Assembly: GCA_027449165.1 (NCBI GenBank)
Contig: DAIDMD010000111.1
Location: 1 to 39,659 of the forward strand
Length of the DNA: 39,659 nt
DNA from: Acidiferrobacter sp.
Lineage (GTDB): Bacteria; Pseudomonadota; Gammaproteobacteria; Acidiferrobacterales; Acidiferrobacteraceae
Direction of reading: 5' to 3'
Shown: piece by piece, positions 1-8,553 of the stretch
Layout of the letters: the number at the start of each line of letters is the position of its first letter
How positions within the stretch are numbered: position 1 is the first letter of the stretch
The notes under the pieces: model-generated
What the model was told of the DNA's origin: nothing
What the model saw: the letters and a program-made list of their open reading frames with translations, nothing else
Database searches by the model: none
Program-made: the position numbers and the translations under genes

Positions 1-1534
1 CGCCGCCGCGCCCCTTGGCGATGTCATGGAAGAGCGCCGCGAGATACAGCCGCTCGGGCTTGGCAAGCCCGCGGCCGACCTCGCTTGCGACCGGAAGCTC
101 GGCCTGGAACTCGGGCTGCATGATGCGCCGGACGTTGCGCAATACGAACAGGCTATGTTCGTCGACCGTGTAGACATGGAAGAGATCGTGCTGCATCTGG
201 CCCACGATCTTCCCGAACGCCGGGATATAGGCGCCGAGGACGCCGTAGGCGTTCATGCGCCGCAGGGTCCTCGTGACGCCCGACGGCGCGCGCAGGATGG
301 CGAGAAGCGTCGATCGCGTCGCCGGGTCCTGGCGGAAGGCGCCGTCGATCAAGCTGAGGTGGGCGCGCAGTAGGCGTATGGTCGCCGCGCGTACGCCCTG
401 GAGCTCCGGATGGTCCTGCAGGACCCGGAACAGACCGAGGAGGGCGCGGGGATCCTCGGCAAAGACATGCGCGTCGACCGTCTCCAGGAAGCCGTTGCGC
501 GCGCGAAACTGGGGGGTCAGGGTCTTCGTGGCCGGGCGCCGCGGGCCCTGCAGGGCCTCGGCGAAATGCTGGAGCAGGATCTCGTTTAAGAGCTGGACCT
601 GCTTGACCGTCCGGTAATAGCGCTTCATGAACTGCTCGACGGCAAGCCGTCCGGGACGATCCGTATAGCCCATCTGCAGCGCCAGGGTCCGCTGGTGGTC
701 GAAGAGCAGGCGATCCTCGCGGCGCCGGGCGAGGAGGTGCAGGCCGTTGCGGATCTGCCAGAGGAAGTTGCGGGCGTCGATGAGCACGCGGTATTCGCGT
801 TCGCCGAGGAAGCCCACCCTGACGAGGTCATGGAGGTCGGAGGAGCCGAGGTGGCGCTGGGCGATCCAGCCGATCATGTGGATATCGCGCAGCCCTCCCG
901 GGCTTTCCTTGACGTTGGGCTCGAGGTTGTAGCCGCTATCGTCGTATCGGGCGTTGCGCGCCCGTTGTTCGGCAAGCTTCGCCTCGTAGAAGCGCGCGCT
1001 CGGCCACAGGCGGGGCGATGCAAGCTCGTGCACGAGGCGTGCCAGCAACGCCTCGTCACCCGTCAAAAGGCGCGCCTCCATGAGGTTGGTCATGACGGTG
1101 AGGTCGGCACGCGCCACCTGCAGGCAGTCGCGCAGCGACCGCACGCTATGGCCGACGTTCAGCCCGATGTCCCAAAGGAAGCGCAGGAAGGGCTCGGCAA
1201 AGGCCCGGGTCTGGGCGTAGCGCAGGCCGTCTAGGAGCAGGAGCAGGTCGATGTCGGAGGCGGGATGGAGTTCGCCGCGCCCGTAACCCCCGACCGCCAC
1301 CAACGCCACCGAAGCCACGTCAGGGAGCATGTGCTCGTATTTGGTATAGGCCCGGCGCAGGATGTCGTCGATCAGGGCGGTGCGCAGCTTAAGGGTTTCG
1401 ATCCCGAGCCCGCGCCGCCGGTGCGGGAGTTCGGCCTCGTGCGCCGCGCGCAGCCGGACGTCTCCGGCCCTTAGCGCCTCCCGGAATCGGGCGACGTCCG
1501 GGTCCTGGGTCTGGGCCGCGGCCTTGGTTGCCAC
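1..1534 (-). CDS. glnD: Bifunctional uridylyltransferase/uridylyl-removing enzyme GlnD (C-terminal part beyond the window)
   Basis: GlnD uridylylates and de-uridylylates PII proteins in response to glutamine, setting glutamine synthetase activity and nitrogen regulation. I translated the minus strand by hand from GTG at 1534. The nucleotidyltransferase motif GGYGRGELHPASDIDLLLL lies at residues 82-100, with metal-binding Asp94 and Asp96. A typical GlnD block (NVKESPGGLRDI) follows, then the start of the HD domain (LFHDIAKGRGG, His503-Asp504). About 511 codons are present; the family is usually about 850-900 residues, so the rest of HD and both ACT domains lie off the left edge. The GTG start sits 11 nt after the map stop, which suggests a map-glnD transcript. 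The ribosome-binding site is weak (GAGA), so the start could be a few codons off; the identity is secure. Confidence 0.93.
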   Translation of the reverse strand, partial: MATKAAAQTQDPDVARFREALRAGDVRLRAAHEAELPHRRRGLGIETLKLRTALIDDILRRAYTKYEHMLPDVASVALVAVGGYGRGELHPASDIDLLLLLDGLRYAQTRAFAEPFLRFLWDIGLNVGHSVRSLRDCLQVARADLTVMTNLMEARLLTGDEALLARLVHELASPRLWPSARFYEAKLAEQRARNARYDDSGYNLEPNVKESPGGLRDIHMIGWIAQRHLGSSDLHDLVRVGFLGEREYRVLIDARNFLWQIRNGLHLLARRREDRLLFDHQRTLALQMGYTDRPGRLAVEQFMKRYYRTVKQVQLLNEILLQHFAEALQGPRRPATKTLTPQFRARNGFLETVDAHVFAEDPRALLGLFRVLQDHPELQGVRAATIRLLRAHLSLIDGAFRQDPATRSTLLAILRAPSGVTRTLRRMNAYGVLGAYIPAFGKIVGQMQHDLFHVYTVDEHSLFVLRNVRRIMQPEFQAELPVASEVGRGLAKPERLYLAALFHDIAKGRGG

Positions 1535-1545
1535 CGGGCCGTTTC

Positions 1546-2313
1546 TCAGATCGTCTCGCCGGGGCGCAGGGTCAACACCTCGTACCCGGAGGGCGTGACC
1601 AGCACGGTATGTTCCCACTGGGCGGACAGGCCGTGGTCGCGGGTGACGACCGTCCAATTGTCGGGAAGGAGTTTCACGCCGGCCCCCCGCTGATTGATCA
1701 TGGGCTCTATGGTGAAGGTCATGCCCGGCTCCAGGGTCACCCCGGTCCCCGGGCGCCCGTAGTGCAGGACCTGCGGGTCCTCGTGGAACACGCGGCCTAT
1801 GCCGTGTCCGCAGTATTCGCGCACCACCGAGTAGTGCTGGCTCTCGGCAAAGGTCTGGATGGCGTGGCCGATATCGCCCAGGTGGGCGCCCGGGCGCACC
1901 ATCCGTATGCCGCGCACCAGGCATTCGTAGGTGGCCTCGGTCAGGCGGCGCGCCGCGATCGACGGCTCCCCGACGTAGAACATGCGGCTCGTATCGCCGT
2001 GGTATCCGTCCTTGATCACGGTGATGTCGATGTTCAGGATGTCGCCGCGCTTCAATTTGCGGTCCCCCGGTATGCCGTGGCAGACCTGGTGGTTCACTGA
2101 CGTGCAGATCGAACGCGGGAAGCCGTGGTAATTGAGCGGCGCCGGGATTGCGTTCTGGACCTGCACGATGTAGTCGTGGCAGATCCGGTCGAGCTCGCCG
2201 GTCGTGACGCCGGGCACCACGTGGGGCGCAATCATGTCGAGGACGTCGGCTGCCAGCCGTCCGGCGACGCGCATTTTTTGGATCTCAGTTTCGGTCTTGA
2301 TCGTGATGGCCAT
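1546..2313 (-). CDS. map: Methionine aminopeptidase, type I
   Basis: Cytosolic dinuclear metalloprotease that removes the initiator methionine from nascent proteins. It has 255 residues, the usual length for bacterial type Ia enzymes without a zinc-finger extension. All five metal ligands are visible: Asp96 and Asp107 (in [19 protein letters not shown]), His170 (CGHGIG), Glu203 (TIEPMIN) and Glu234 (QWEHTVLVT). The substrate-contact His78 is in VCHGIP. It is divergent from rpsB, the arrangement known from E. coli and many gammaproteobacteria, and is followed closely by glnD on the same strand. The ATG start gives the canonical N-terminus [15 protein letters not shown]. Confidence 0.98.
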   Translation of the reverse strand: MAITIKTETEIQKMRVAGRLAADVLDMIAPHVVPGVTTGELDRICHDYIVQVQNAIPAPLNYHGFPRSICTSVNHQVCHGIPGDRKLKRGDILNIDITVIKDGYHGDTSRMFYVGEPSIAARRLTEATYECLVRGIRMVRPGAHLGDIGHAIQTFAESQHYSVVREYCGHGIGRVFHEDPQVLHYGRPGTGVTLEPGMTFTIEPMINQRGAGVKLLPDNWTVVTRDHGLSAQWEHTVLVTPSGYEVLTLRPGETI

Positions 2314-2435
2314 CCGGCGTCTTACAAGGATTAAGGGGTCGAGAATGGGGGCGCAGGCGTATTGTCCGTTGTCCGGGCCCGGTATTCAACCTGGGGAAGG
2401 CCGCCCGGCCGGCCGATGGGACGATCCGCACACTG

Positions 2436-2462
2436 TTACCGGACCCGCGCCCGTGGTAGCAT
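2436..2462 (+). promoter_or_regulatory. Candidate rpsB promoter with extended -10
   Basis: In the 289-bp map/rpsB divergent gap, TGGTAGCAT (2454-2462) reads as an extended -10 (TGn plus TAGCAT). A poor -35 match, TTACCG (2436-2441), lies 15 bp upstream. A start near 2469 would give an rpsB leader of about 135 nt. That length would fit the known use of the rpsB leader for S2 autoregulation in gammaproteobacteria, but I cannot verify any fold. No convincing promoter for map was seen on the other strand. Confidence 0.35.
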
Positions 2463-2602
2463 GCCGCCACGCGGGGACCCCCTCGCGTCCTCGTTTCGAG
2501 GAATCATCGCACGCAGGTCGTCACGGCGTTCGGGTGCTTTGGGCCTTGGGCCTTGAGTCGGCGTCCGGGACCTGCGGTGGACAAACCCGTTGGAGAGGTA
2601 TC

Positions 2603-3514
2603 ATGGCTAACGTCACAATGCGTGAAATGCTGGAGGCCGGGGTCCATTTCGGCCACCAAACCCGTTTTTGGCACCCGAAGATGCGTCCCTATATCTTCGG
2701 CGAGCGCAACAACATCCATATTATCAATCTCGAGCGGTCGCTGCCGATGCTGAACGAGGCGGCGGCCTTCGTGCGGAAATTGGCATCGAACAAGGGCACG
2801 ATCCTGTTCGTCGGCACGAAGCGGCAGGCGGCCGAGATCGTCCGCGCCGAGGCCATCCGCGCCGGGTGTCCCTATGTGGATCATCGCTGGCTGGGGGGGA
2901 TGCTGACGAATTACAAGACCGTGCGCCGCTCGATCGAGCGCCTGAAGCGGCTCGAGGAACTGCTCGCCGAGGGCGGCGGGGCCGAAAAGCTGTCCAAGAA
3001 GGAGACGCTGACCCTCGAGCGCGAGCGGATCAAGCTGGACCGCAGCCTGAGCGGAATCAAGGACATGCCGAGCCTGCCGGATGCCTTGTTCGTGATCGAC
3101 GTGGGCCACGAGTACATCGCCGTGAGCGAGGCCAACAAGCTCAAGATCCCGGTGGTGGCGGTGGTCGACTCCAATTGCAAGACCGACGGCGTGGACTACG
3201 TCATTCCCGGAAACGACGATGCCAGCCGCGCCATCACGCTGTATGCCCGGACCATGGCCGATGCGGTCCTGGAAGGGCGTGCCACGGTCGCGACGCTGCC
3301 GGAATCGGGCGACGAGGAGTTTGTCGAGGTGAAGGACGAGCCGGCGCCGCGCGCGGCCGTGCGCAAGAAGTCGGCGTCCGGCTATGAGGGCTACACCGGC
3401 GAAGCGGAAGCGGACGTGGAGGGGGCCGGCGCCGCGGATGCGCGCAAGGCGCGCCCCAAGGGCCGCGAAGGGGCCGGGGCCAAGCCCGCCCGCGGCGGCC
3501 GTGCCCGGCCTTGA
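2603..3514 (+). CDS. rpsB: 30S ribosomal protein S2 with long C-terminal tail
   Basis: S2 binds late to the 30S subunit near S1 and is needed for translation initiation. The ATG at 2603 follows GGAGAGG and gives the classic start [20 protein letters not shown], so the frame open upstream of it is not coding. The family core is clear ([59 protein letters not shown]). The protein is 303 residues, about 60 longer than E. coli S2 (241). The extra part, roughly residues 235-303, is low complexity: acidic first, then rich in Ala, Gly, Arg and Lys, ending in GGRARP. It is the first gene of the rpsB-tsf pair, separated from tsf by a strong hairpin. Confidence 0.98.
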   Translation: MANVTMREMLEAGVHFGHQTRFWHPKMRPYIFGERNNIHIINLERSLPMLNEAAAFVRKLASNKGTILFVGTKRQAAEIVRAEAIRAGCPYVDHRWLGGMLTNYKTVRRSIERLKRLEELLAEGGGAEKLSKKETLTLERERIKLDRSLSGIKDMPSLPDALFVIDVGHEYIAVSEANKLKIPVVAVVDSNCKTDGVDYVIPGNDDASRAITLYARTMADAVLEGRATVATLPESGDEEFVEVKDEPAPRAAVRKKSASGYEGYTGEAEADVEGAGAADARKARPKGREGAGAKPARGGRARP

Positions 3515-3538
3515 CGGCGAACTGACAGACAGTGATGG

Positions 3539-3565
3539 GCAAAGGGGGGCCAGGCCCCCTTTTGC
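3539..3565 (+). terminator. rpsB-tsf intergenic hairpin (terminator or attenuator)
   Basis: A near-perfect inverted repeat lies between rpsB and tsf. GCAAAGGGGGGCC (3539-3551) can pair with GGCCCCCTTTTGC (3553-3565), with a single G-T wobble. The T-run is inside the 3' arm, as in A/T-flanked bidirectional terminators. Its place after rpsB fits partial termination that lets S2 be made in excess of EF-Ts. Confidence 0.7.
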
Positions 3566-3584
3566 ATAGGCGTGAGGACGGGAT

Positions 3585-4466
3585 ATGGCGATTTCAGCGG
3601 CACAAGTGAAGGAACTGCGGGAGCGGACCGGGCTTGGCATGATGGAATGCAAGGCGGCGCTCACCGAGACCGGCGGCGATATGGAGGCCGCCATCGACCT
3701 TCTGCGCAAGAAGGCCGGCGCCAAGGTGGATAAAAAGGCCCATCGCGTGGCCGCCGAGGGGGCTATTGGGGTCCATGTCGACGCCCGGGGCCAGGTGGGC
3801 GCGCTGGTGGAGGTCAATAGCGAGACCGATTTCGTGGCCAAAGACGAGCGCTTCGGGGCCTTCGCCCAGACGCTCGCGACCCTGGTCGTGGAGGGGAACC
3901 CCAAGGACCTGGAGGCCTTGCTGGCCATGAACTATCCCGGCGGCGGTACGGTCGCCGAGGCGCGCATCGCGCTCGTGACCCAGTTCGGGGAGAATATGGC
4001 CGTACGCCGTTTCGCGCGTCTCGATGCCGCAGGCGGGCTGCTGGGACACTATGTCCATGGCCGGCGGATCGGGGTGCTGGTGTCGCTGGCCGGCGGGACC
4101 CCGGCGCTGGCCCGCGACCTGGCGATGCATATCGCCGCGAGCAAGCCTTCCTATGTCCGTCCGGACGAGGTCCCGGCGGATGTCGTGGCTCGGGAAAAGG
4201 CGATCTATGTCGCCCAGGCCGAGGGCTCCGGGAAGCCCCCCGAGATCGTGGAGAAGATGGTGATGGGCAAGGTCCGGAAATACCTGGACGACATCACCCT
4301 GGTCGGCCAGGCCTTCGTCAAGGACCCGGAGACCACCGTCGCCGCGCAGCTCAAGCAGGCCGGGGCCGATGTGAAGCGCTTTTTCCGGATCGAGGTGGGC
4401 GAGGGCATCGAGCGCGAGGCGAGCAACTTCGCGTCGGAAGTGATGTCACAAGTCAAAGGAAGCTGA
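3585..4466 (+). CDS. tsf: Translation elongation factor Ts
   Basis: EF-Ts is the nucleotide exchange factor that regenerates EF-Tu-GTP. The 293-residue product starts MAISAAQVKELRERTGLGMM, the conserved UBA-like N-terminal domain, with MECKAALTETGGDMEAAIDLLR following. The EF-Tu-contacting signature TDFVAKDERF is near residues 80-90. Length is slightly above E. coli (283). It is preceded by the 3539-3565 hairpin and followed 3 nt later by pyrH, so tsf, pyrH and frr probably share a transcript. Confidence 0.98.
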   Translation: MAISAAQVKELRERTGLGMMECKAALTETGGDMEAAIDLLRKKAGAKVDKKAHRVAAEGAIGVHVDARGQVGALVEVNSETDFVAKDERFGAFAQTLATLVVEGNPKDLEALLAMNYPGGGTVAEARIALVTQFGENMAVRRFARLDAAGGLLGHYVHGRRIGVLVSLAGGTPALARDLAMHIAASKPSYVRPDEVPADVVAREKAIYVAQAEGSGKPPEIVEKMVMGKVRKYLDDITLVGQAFVKDPETTVAAQLKQAGADVKRFFRIEVGEGIEREASNFASEVMSQVKGS

Positions 4467-4469
4467 TCT

Positions 4470-5192
4470 ATGGCGCGGTACCGGCGCGTGCTCCTGAAAC
4501 TGAGCGGCGAGGCGCTCATGGGCTCGGCGGGCTACGGGATCGATCCGGAGGTCTTGAAGGCCATGGCCGAGGCGGTGGCCGAGGGTGCCGGCAGCACCGG
4601 TCTGGCGATCGTCGTCGGCGGGGGGAATATCTTCCGGGGCGTCTCGGGGTCGGCCCGCGACATGGACCGGGCCCAGGCCGACCTCATGGGTATGCTCGCG
4701 ACGGTGATGAACGCGCTGGCGCTGGTGGAGGCCCTGCGCGCCTGCGGGGCGACGGCGCATGTGCAGTCGGCGCTCGCCGTGGGCACGGCGGTCCCTCCCT
4801 TCGACCGGCGCCGGGCCCTGGAGTGCCTGGATCGGGGCGAGGTCGTGGTCTTCGCGGCCGGGACCGGCAACCCGTTTTTCACCACCGATACCGCAGCCAG
4901 CCTGCGGGCCCTGGAGATAGGGGCCGAGATCATGCTGAAGGCCACCAAGGTCGACGGGGTGTATTCGGCGGACCCCAAGCGCGATCCGGCCGCCGTGCGC
5001 TACCGGCGGCTTAGCTATGACGACGTATTGCAGCGCCGCTTGGGGGTGATGGACGCCACGGCGATTGCGCTGCTGCGGGAGTTTCGCATGCCCCTGCGCG
5101 TATTCGACATGACCGCGCCCGGGGCCCTGGCGCGGATCCTGGCGGGCGCCGAGGAAGGGACATTAGTGGAAGAAGGAGCGCAATGTGAGTGA
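4470..5192 (+). CDS. pyrH: Uridylate (UMP) kinase
   Basis: Hexameric amino-acid-kinase-fold enzyme that phosphorylates UMP to UDP in pyrimidine synthesis, allosterically controlled by GTP and UTP in bacteria. The 240-residue protein has the N-terminal phosphate-binding segment ([13 protein letters not shown]), the GGGNIFRG glycine loop, and the C-terminal nucleotide region ([23 protein letters not shown]). The ATG at 4470 lies 3 nt after the tsf stop, with AAAGGAAG as its ribosome-binding site inside the tsf end. The end overlaps frr by 8 nt. Confidence 0.98.
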   Translation: MARYRRVLLKLSGEALMGSAGYGIDPEVLKAMAEAVAEGAGSTGLAIVVGGGNIFRGVSGSARDMDRAQADLMGMLATVMNALALVEALRACGATAHVQSALAVGTAVPPFDRRRALECLDRGEVVVFAAGTGNPFFTTDTAASLRALEIGAEIMLKATKVDGVYSADPKRDPAAVRYRRLSYDDVLQRRLGVMDATAIALLREFRMPLRVFDMTAPGALARILAGAEEGTLVEEGAQCE

Positions 5193-5742
5193 GGACGTGA
5201 AAAAAGACGTTCAGGCGCGCATGGCCAAGTCGCTCGAGGCCTTGAAGGCGGAACTGGGCCGGATCCGCACGGGGCGCGCCAATACCGCGTTGCTGGACCA
5301 TATCACGGTCGATTATTATGGCACCAAGACCGCGCTTTCCAAGGTCGCCAACGTCACGGTGGCCGATGCCCGCAACCTGGTGGTCAGCCCGTGGGAGAAG
5401 GGCATGGTCGCGGCCATCGAACGCGCGATCCAGGAGTCCGGGCTCGGGTTCAATCCGGTGACCACCGGCACAACGATCCGCATCCCCATGCCGGCCCTGA
5501 CCGAGGAGCGTCGCCGGGAGCTCGGCAAGGTGGCCCGCAGCGAGGGCGAGAACGCCAAGATCGCGGTCCGCAACATCCGCCGCGACACGAATAACCACCT
5601 GAAGGACCAGGTCAAGAAGAAGCTGCTTTCGGATGATGAGGAAAAGCGCCTGGTCGAGGTTGTGCAGAAGACCACCGACCAGTTCATCGCCGAAATCGAC
5701 AAGCTGGTTGCCGCCAAGGAACGGGACATCCTGGAGATCTAA
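5185..5742 (+). CDS. frr: Ribosome recycling factor
   Basis: RRF splits post-termination ribosomes together with EF-G. The start is GTG at 5185, inside the last codons of pyrH, with a strong AGAAGGAG (5171-5178) 6 nt upstream. This gives 185 residues, exactly the E. coli length. Family blocks are clear: [21 protein letters not shown] near the N-terminus, then the [16 protein letters not shown] region, and [21 protein letters not shown]. The overlap with pyrH suggests translational coupling. Confidence 0.98.
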   Translation: MSEDVKKDVQARMAKSLEALKAELGRIRTGRANTALLDHITVDYYGTKTALSKVANVTVADARNLVVSPWEKGMVAAIERAIQESGLGFNPVTTGTTIRIPMPALTEERRRELGKVARSEGENAKIAVRNIRRDTNNHLKDQVKKKLLSDDEEKRLVEVVQKTTDQFIAEIDKLVAAKERDILEI

Positions 5743-5747
5743 CCGCG

Positions 5748-5769
5748 GGCGGACAAGTCCGCCTATACT
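5748..5769 (+). promoter_or_regulatory. Inverted repeat and TATACT box just before uppS
   Basis: GGCGGAC (5748-5754) and GTCCGCC (5757-5763) form a perfect 7-bp inverted repeat with a 2-nt centre, directly followed by TATACT (5764-5769), a good -10 match. The uppS ATG at 5776 is 6 nt after TATACT, where transcription would start, and no Shine-Dalgarno sequence is visible. A leaderless uppS transcript is possible. No good -35 was seen, so this is tentative. Confidence 0.35.
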
Positions 5770-5775
5770 CGCGCT

Positions 5776-6534
5776 ATGAAGACAACGGATCAAAGCTCTA
5801 TGGCAGGCGGTCTTCCCGCCCACATCGCAGTGATCATGGACGGGAACGGGCGCTGGGCCAAGGCCCGCGGCCAGGCCCGCATCCAGGGGCACCGCAAGGG
5901 CGTGGAGACGGTCCGCGAGCTGGTCGCGGCGTGCGCCGAGAAGGGTGTCCAGGCGGTGACGCTGTTCGCCTTCAGCAGCGAGAATTGGCGCCGGCCCAAA
6001 CTCGAGGTTCGGTTGCTGCGCCAGCTCTTCCTGCTGGCGCTGGACCGCGAAATCGCCAAACTCCACGACAACGACATCCGGTTTCGGGCGATCGGCGACA
6101 TCGCCGCCTTCGGCCCCGAGATCGTGCGGCGCGTGCGCGATGCGGAGGCGCTGACGGAGAACAATCGCCGGTTGCAGCTGACGATCGCCGCCAATTACGG
6201 CGGGCGCTGGGATATCGCCCAGGCCTGCGCACGGGTGGCCGAGGAGGTCCTCGCCGGCCGGCTGGCGCCCGGCGAGGTGACCCCCGAGACCCTGGAGCCC
6301 TATCTCAGCATGGCCGGCCTCCCCGAGCCCGATCTCTTCATCCGCACCGGGGGCGAACAGCGGGTCAGCAACTTCCTGTTGTGGCAGCTCGCTTACACGG
6401 AACTCTACTTCACACCCGTGTTGTGGCCCGACTTCGACCGCAAGCAGCTCGATATCGCCCTGGAGTCCTTCGCCGGACGCCAGCGGCGGTTCGGCCGCAC
6501 CGGGGATCAGGTCGAGGCGGCGTGGCGTGCTTAA
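5776..6534 (+). CDS. uppS: Undecaprenyl diphosphate synthase
   Basis: UppS (IspU) condenses eight isopentenyl units onto farnesyl diphosphate in cis configuration to make the C55 carrier lipid for peptidoglycan and O-antigen. The 252-residue protein has the signature HIAVIMDGNGRWA at residues 16-28 with catalytic Asp22, then GHRKGVETVRE, the FAFSSENWRRP block and the C-terminal LFIRTGGEQRVSNFLLWQ block. The start at 5776 lacks a Shine-Dalgarno sequence; ATG at 5800 is an alternative that would remove eight unconserved residues. It overlaps cdsA by 8 nt. Confidence 0.97.
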   Translation: MKTTDQSSMAGGLPAHIAVIMDGNGRWAKARGQARIQGHRKGVETVRELVAACAEKGVQAVTLFAFSSENWRRPKLEVRLLRQLFLLALDREIAKLHDNDIRFRAIGDIAAFGPEIVRRVRDAEALTENNRRLQLTIAANYGGRWDIAQACARVAEEVLAGRLAPGEVTPETLEPYLSMAGLPEPDLFIRTGGEQRVSNFLLWQLAYTELYFTPVLWPDFDRKQLDIALESFAGRQRRFGRTGDQVEAAWRA

Positions 6535-7333
6535 AGAGCGCCTGCTGACGGCGCTCATCGCGGGCTCGGCGGCTCTCGCCGGCCTGTGGTTCCTGGATAC
6601 CGCGGGGGTGGCCGTGCTGCTGGGTGCGGTGACGCTGCTCGCGGCCTTCGAGTGGTCGGCGCTCGTCCGGCGGGGATGGGCGGCGGGGCTTGCCTTTACG
6701 GCCCTGACCGCGCTTCTTGGGGCGGCGAGTCTTGTGCTCCCCCTGACGGTGGTCCTCGGGGCGGCGCTCGCCTGGTGGGTCTGGGCAGCCGGCGAGGTGT
6801 TTTGGCTCCGGGACCGGACAAGCCCCTTGTGGCGCCATATGCCGGTCCAGTGGTTGGCCGGCGTCCTGGTATTGGTGCCGGCATGGCGGGGCTGTCTGGT
6901 ATTGAAGGCGCAGGACCCCGCTCACCCGAGCCTCCTGATCTGGCTGCTCGTCATGGTGTGGACCGCCGATAGTGCGGCCTATTTTGCCGGGCGCGCCCTG
7001 GGCCGCCGGCGCCTAGCCCCGCTCGTAAGCCCGGGCAAGACCGTGGAAGGGGCGATCGCCGGGCTCGCGGGCGCGGCGGCCGTGGGGGGCGCCGGTGCCT
7101 GGTGGCTGGGGCTCCCGGGGCTCGGCTGGGCCGGGGGCGTGGCCTTGGGCGTGGCGGTCGCTGCGGCGTCGGTGGTCGGCGATCTGCTCGAGAGCAAGGC
7201 CAAGCGGATGGCCGCGGTCAAGGACTCGGGCCGGTGGCTGCCGGGTCACGGCGGCTTTCTCGATCGCATCGACGCCATGACGGCAGCGGTGCCGGTGTTT
7301 GTATGGACCATGCGCTACCTGGGGGTTCGATGA
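6527..7333 (+). CDS. cdsA: Phosphatidate cytidylyltransferase
   Basis: Integral membrane enzyme that makes CDP-diacylglycerol from phosphatidate and CTP, the branch point of phospholipid synthesis. The start is GTG at 6527 inside the uppS end. The 268-residue protein is mostly hydrophobic helices and ends with the family signature: [13 protein letters not shown], then [18 protein letters not shown] around residues 230-250, carrying the metal-binding Lys-Asp and Asp residues. The stop overlaps the dxr ATG (ATGA). Confidence 0.97.
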   Translation: MLKERLLTALIAGSAALAGLWFLDTAGVAVLLGAVTLLAAFEWSALVRRGWAAGLAFTALTALLGAASLVLPLTVVLGAALAWWVWAAGEVFWLRDRTSPLWRHMPVQWLAGVLVLVPAWRGCLVLKAQDPAHPSLLIWLLVMVWTADSAAYFAGRALGRRRLAPLVSPGKTVEGAIAGLAGAAAVGGAGAWWLGLPGLGWAGGVALGVAVAAASVVGDLLESKAKRMAAVKDSGRWLPGHGGFLDRIDAMTAAVPVFVWTMRYLGVR

Positions 7334-8553
7334 GCGAGAAGGGGCATCCGGGGGGCGAAGCCGTCCAGGGTCTCGCGGTATTGGGGGCCACGGGCTCGAT
7401 CGGTGTCAGCACGCTGAAGGTCGTGGGTTTGCATCCCGAGCGCTTTCGGGTGGTGGCGCTGAGCGCCCATCAGCGGGCCGAGGAGCTGCGGGCGCTGTGC
7501 CTGGCCTGGCGCCCGGCCCTGGCCGTGATCCATGCCCCGGAGGCGGCCCGGGCCCTCGCCCGGTCGCTCGCCGTGACCGGCACCGAGGTGCTGTCCGGCC
7601 CCGAGTCGCTCGAGCGCGTGGTCCGCGACCCGCGCGTGACGACCGTCGTGTGCGGCATCGTCGGGGCCGCGGGCTTGAAGTCGGCGTGGGCGGCGGTGGC
7701 CGCCGGCAAGCGCGTGCTGTTTGCGAACAAGGAGCCGCTCGTCATGTCGGGCCACCTGCTGATGGCCCTGGCGCGCGCCAGCGGCGCCCGGCTGCTGCCG
7801 CTCGACAGCGAGCACAATGCGGTCTTCCAATGCCTGCCGCAGCCGCGCGCGGGACTGGCCGAGGCCGGGGTGCGGCGCATCCTGCTCACCTGTTCGGGGG
7901 GGCCGTTTCGGAATACCCCGGCCAGCGAATTCGCGGCGGTGACGCCCGAGCAGGCCTGTGCGCATCCGCGCTGGAGCATGGGCCGCAAGATCTCGGTGGA
8001 CTCGGCGACCTTGATGAACAAGGGCCTGGAGCTGATCGAGGCCTGTCGCCTGTTCGAGGTCGCACCCGGCCAGATCGATATTGTGATCCATCCGCAAAGC
8101 ATCATCCATTCCCTGGTCGAATACGTCGATGGGTCGGTGCTCGCGCAGCTCGGCAACCCGGATATGCGCACCCCCATCGCCCATGCCCTCGCGTTCCCGG
8201 ATCGCATCGAGGCCGGGGTGGCGCGCCTCGATCTGGCCGAGATCGGCCGGCTCGATTTCGAGGCCCCGGACGAGGGGCGCTTCCCATGCCTTCGGCTGGC
8301 GCGCGCCGCGGCGGTCGCGGGCGCGAGCGCCCCCACGGTGCTCAATGCCGCCAACGAGGTCGCCGTGGAGGCGTTTCTTGCGCGGCAGCTGTCGTTTGCC
8401 GCGATCCCCGAGGTCATAGAGTCGGTGCTGGAGGCGCGGCCGGTGGTGCCGGCGGAGAGTCTCGAAGCCGTGCTCGAGGAAGACCGGATGGCGCGCGAGT
8501 GCGCGCATCGGGTCATAGCGGCACATGGTGCGAAGGGGATCCTGGCGTGTTGA
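7330..8553 (+). CDS. dxr: 1-deoxy-D-xylulose 5-phosphate reductoisomerase
   Basis: Second step of the non-mevalonate isoprenoid pathway: NADPH-dependent conversion of DXP to MEP. The start is the ATG of the ATGA junction with cdsA, giving 407 residues. The NADPH motif GATGSIG is at residues 19-25, NKEPLVMSG at about 133, then [10 protein letters not shown], the flexible-loop region [20 protein letters not shown], and [12 protein letters not shown], which together hold the metal and substrate ligands. It supplies precursors upstream of uppS in the same operon. The open frame extends far upstream, but only as a shadow of cdsA. Confidence 0.97.
   Translation: MSEKGHPGGEAVQGLAVLGATGSIGVSTLKVVGLHPERFRVVALSAHQRAEELRALCLAWRPALAVIHAPEAARALARSLAVTGTEVLSGPESLERVVRDPRVTTVVCGIVGAAGLKSAWAAVAAGKRVLFANKEPLVMSGHLLMALARASGARLLPLDSEHNAVFQCLPQPRAGLAEAGVRRILLTCSGGPFRNTPASEFAAVTPEQACAHPRWSMGRKISVDSATLMNKGLELIEACRLFEVAPGQIDIVIHPQSIIHSLVEYVDGSVLAQLGNPDMRTPIAHALAFPDRIEAGVARLDLAEIGRLDFEAPDEGRFPCLRLARAAAVAGASAPTVLNAANEVAVEAFLARQLSFAAIPEVIESVLEARPVVPAESLEAVLEEDRMARECAHRVIAAHGAKGILAC

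Noticed and set aside
2204-2602. In-frame N-terminal extension of RpsB of 133 codons
   Set aside because: The extension covers the map start and promoter region, and ATG 2603 has a good ribosome-binding site and the canonical S2 N-terminus.
2504-3928. 474-residue minus-strand frame opposite rpsB and tsf
   Set aside because: Antisense shadow crossing the rpsB-tsf terminator; no recognisable motif and no ribosome-binding site.
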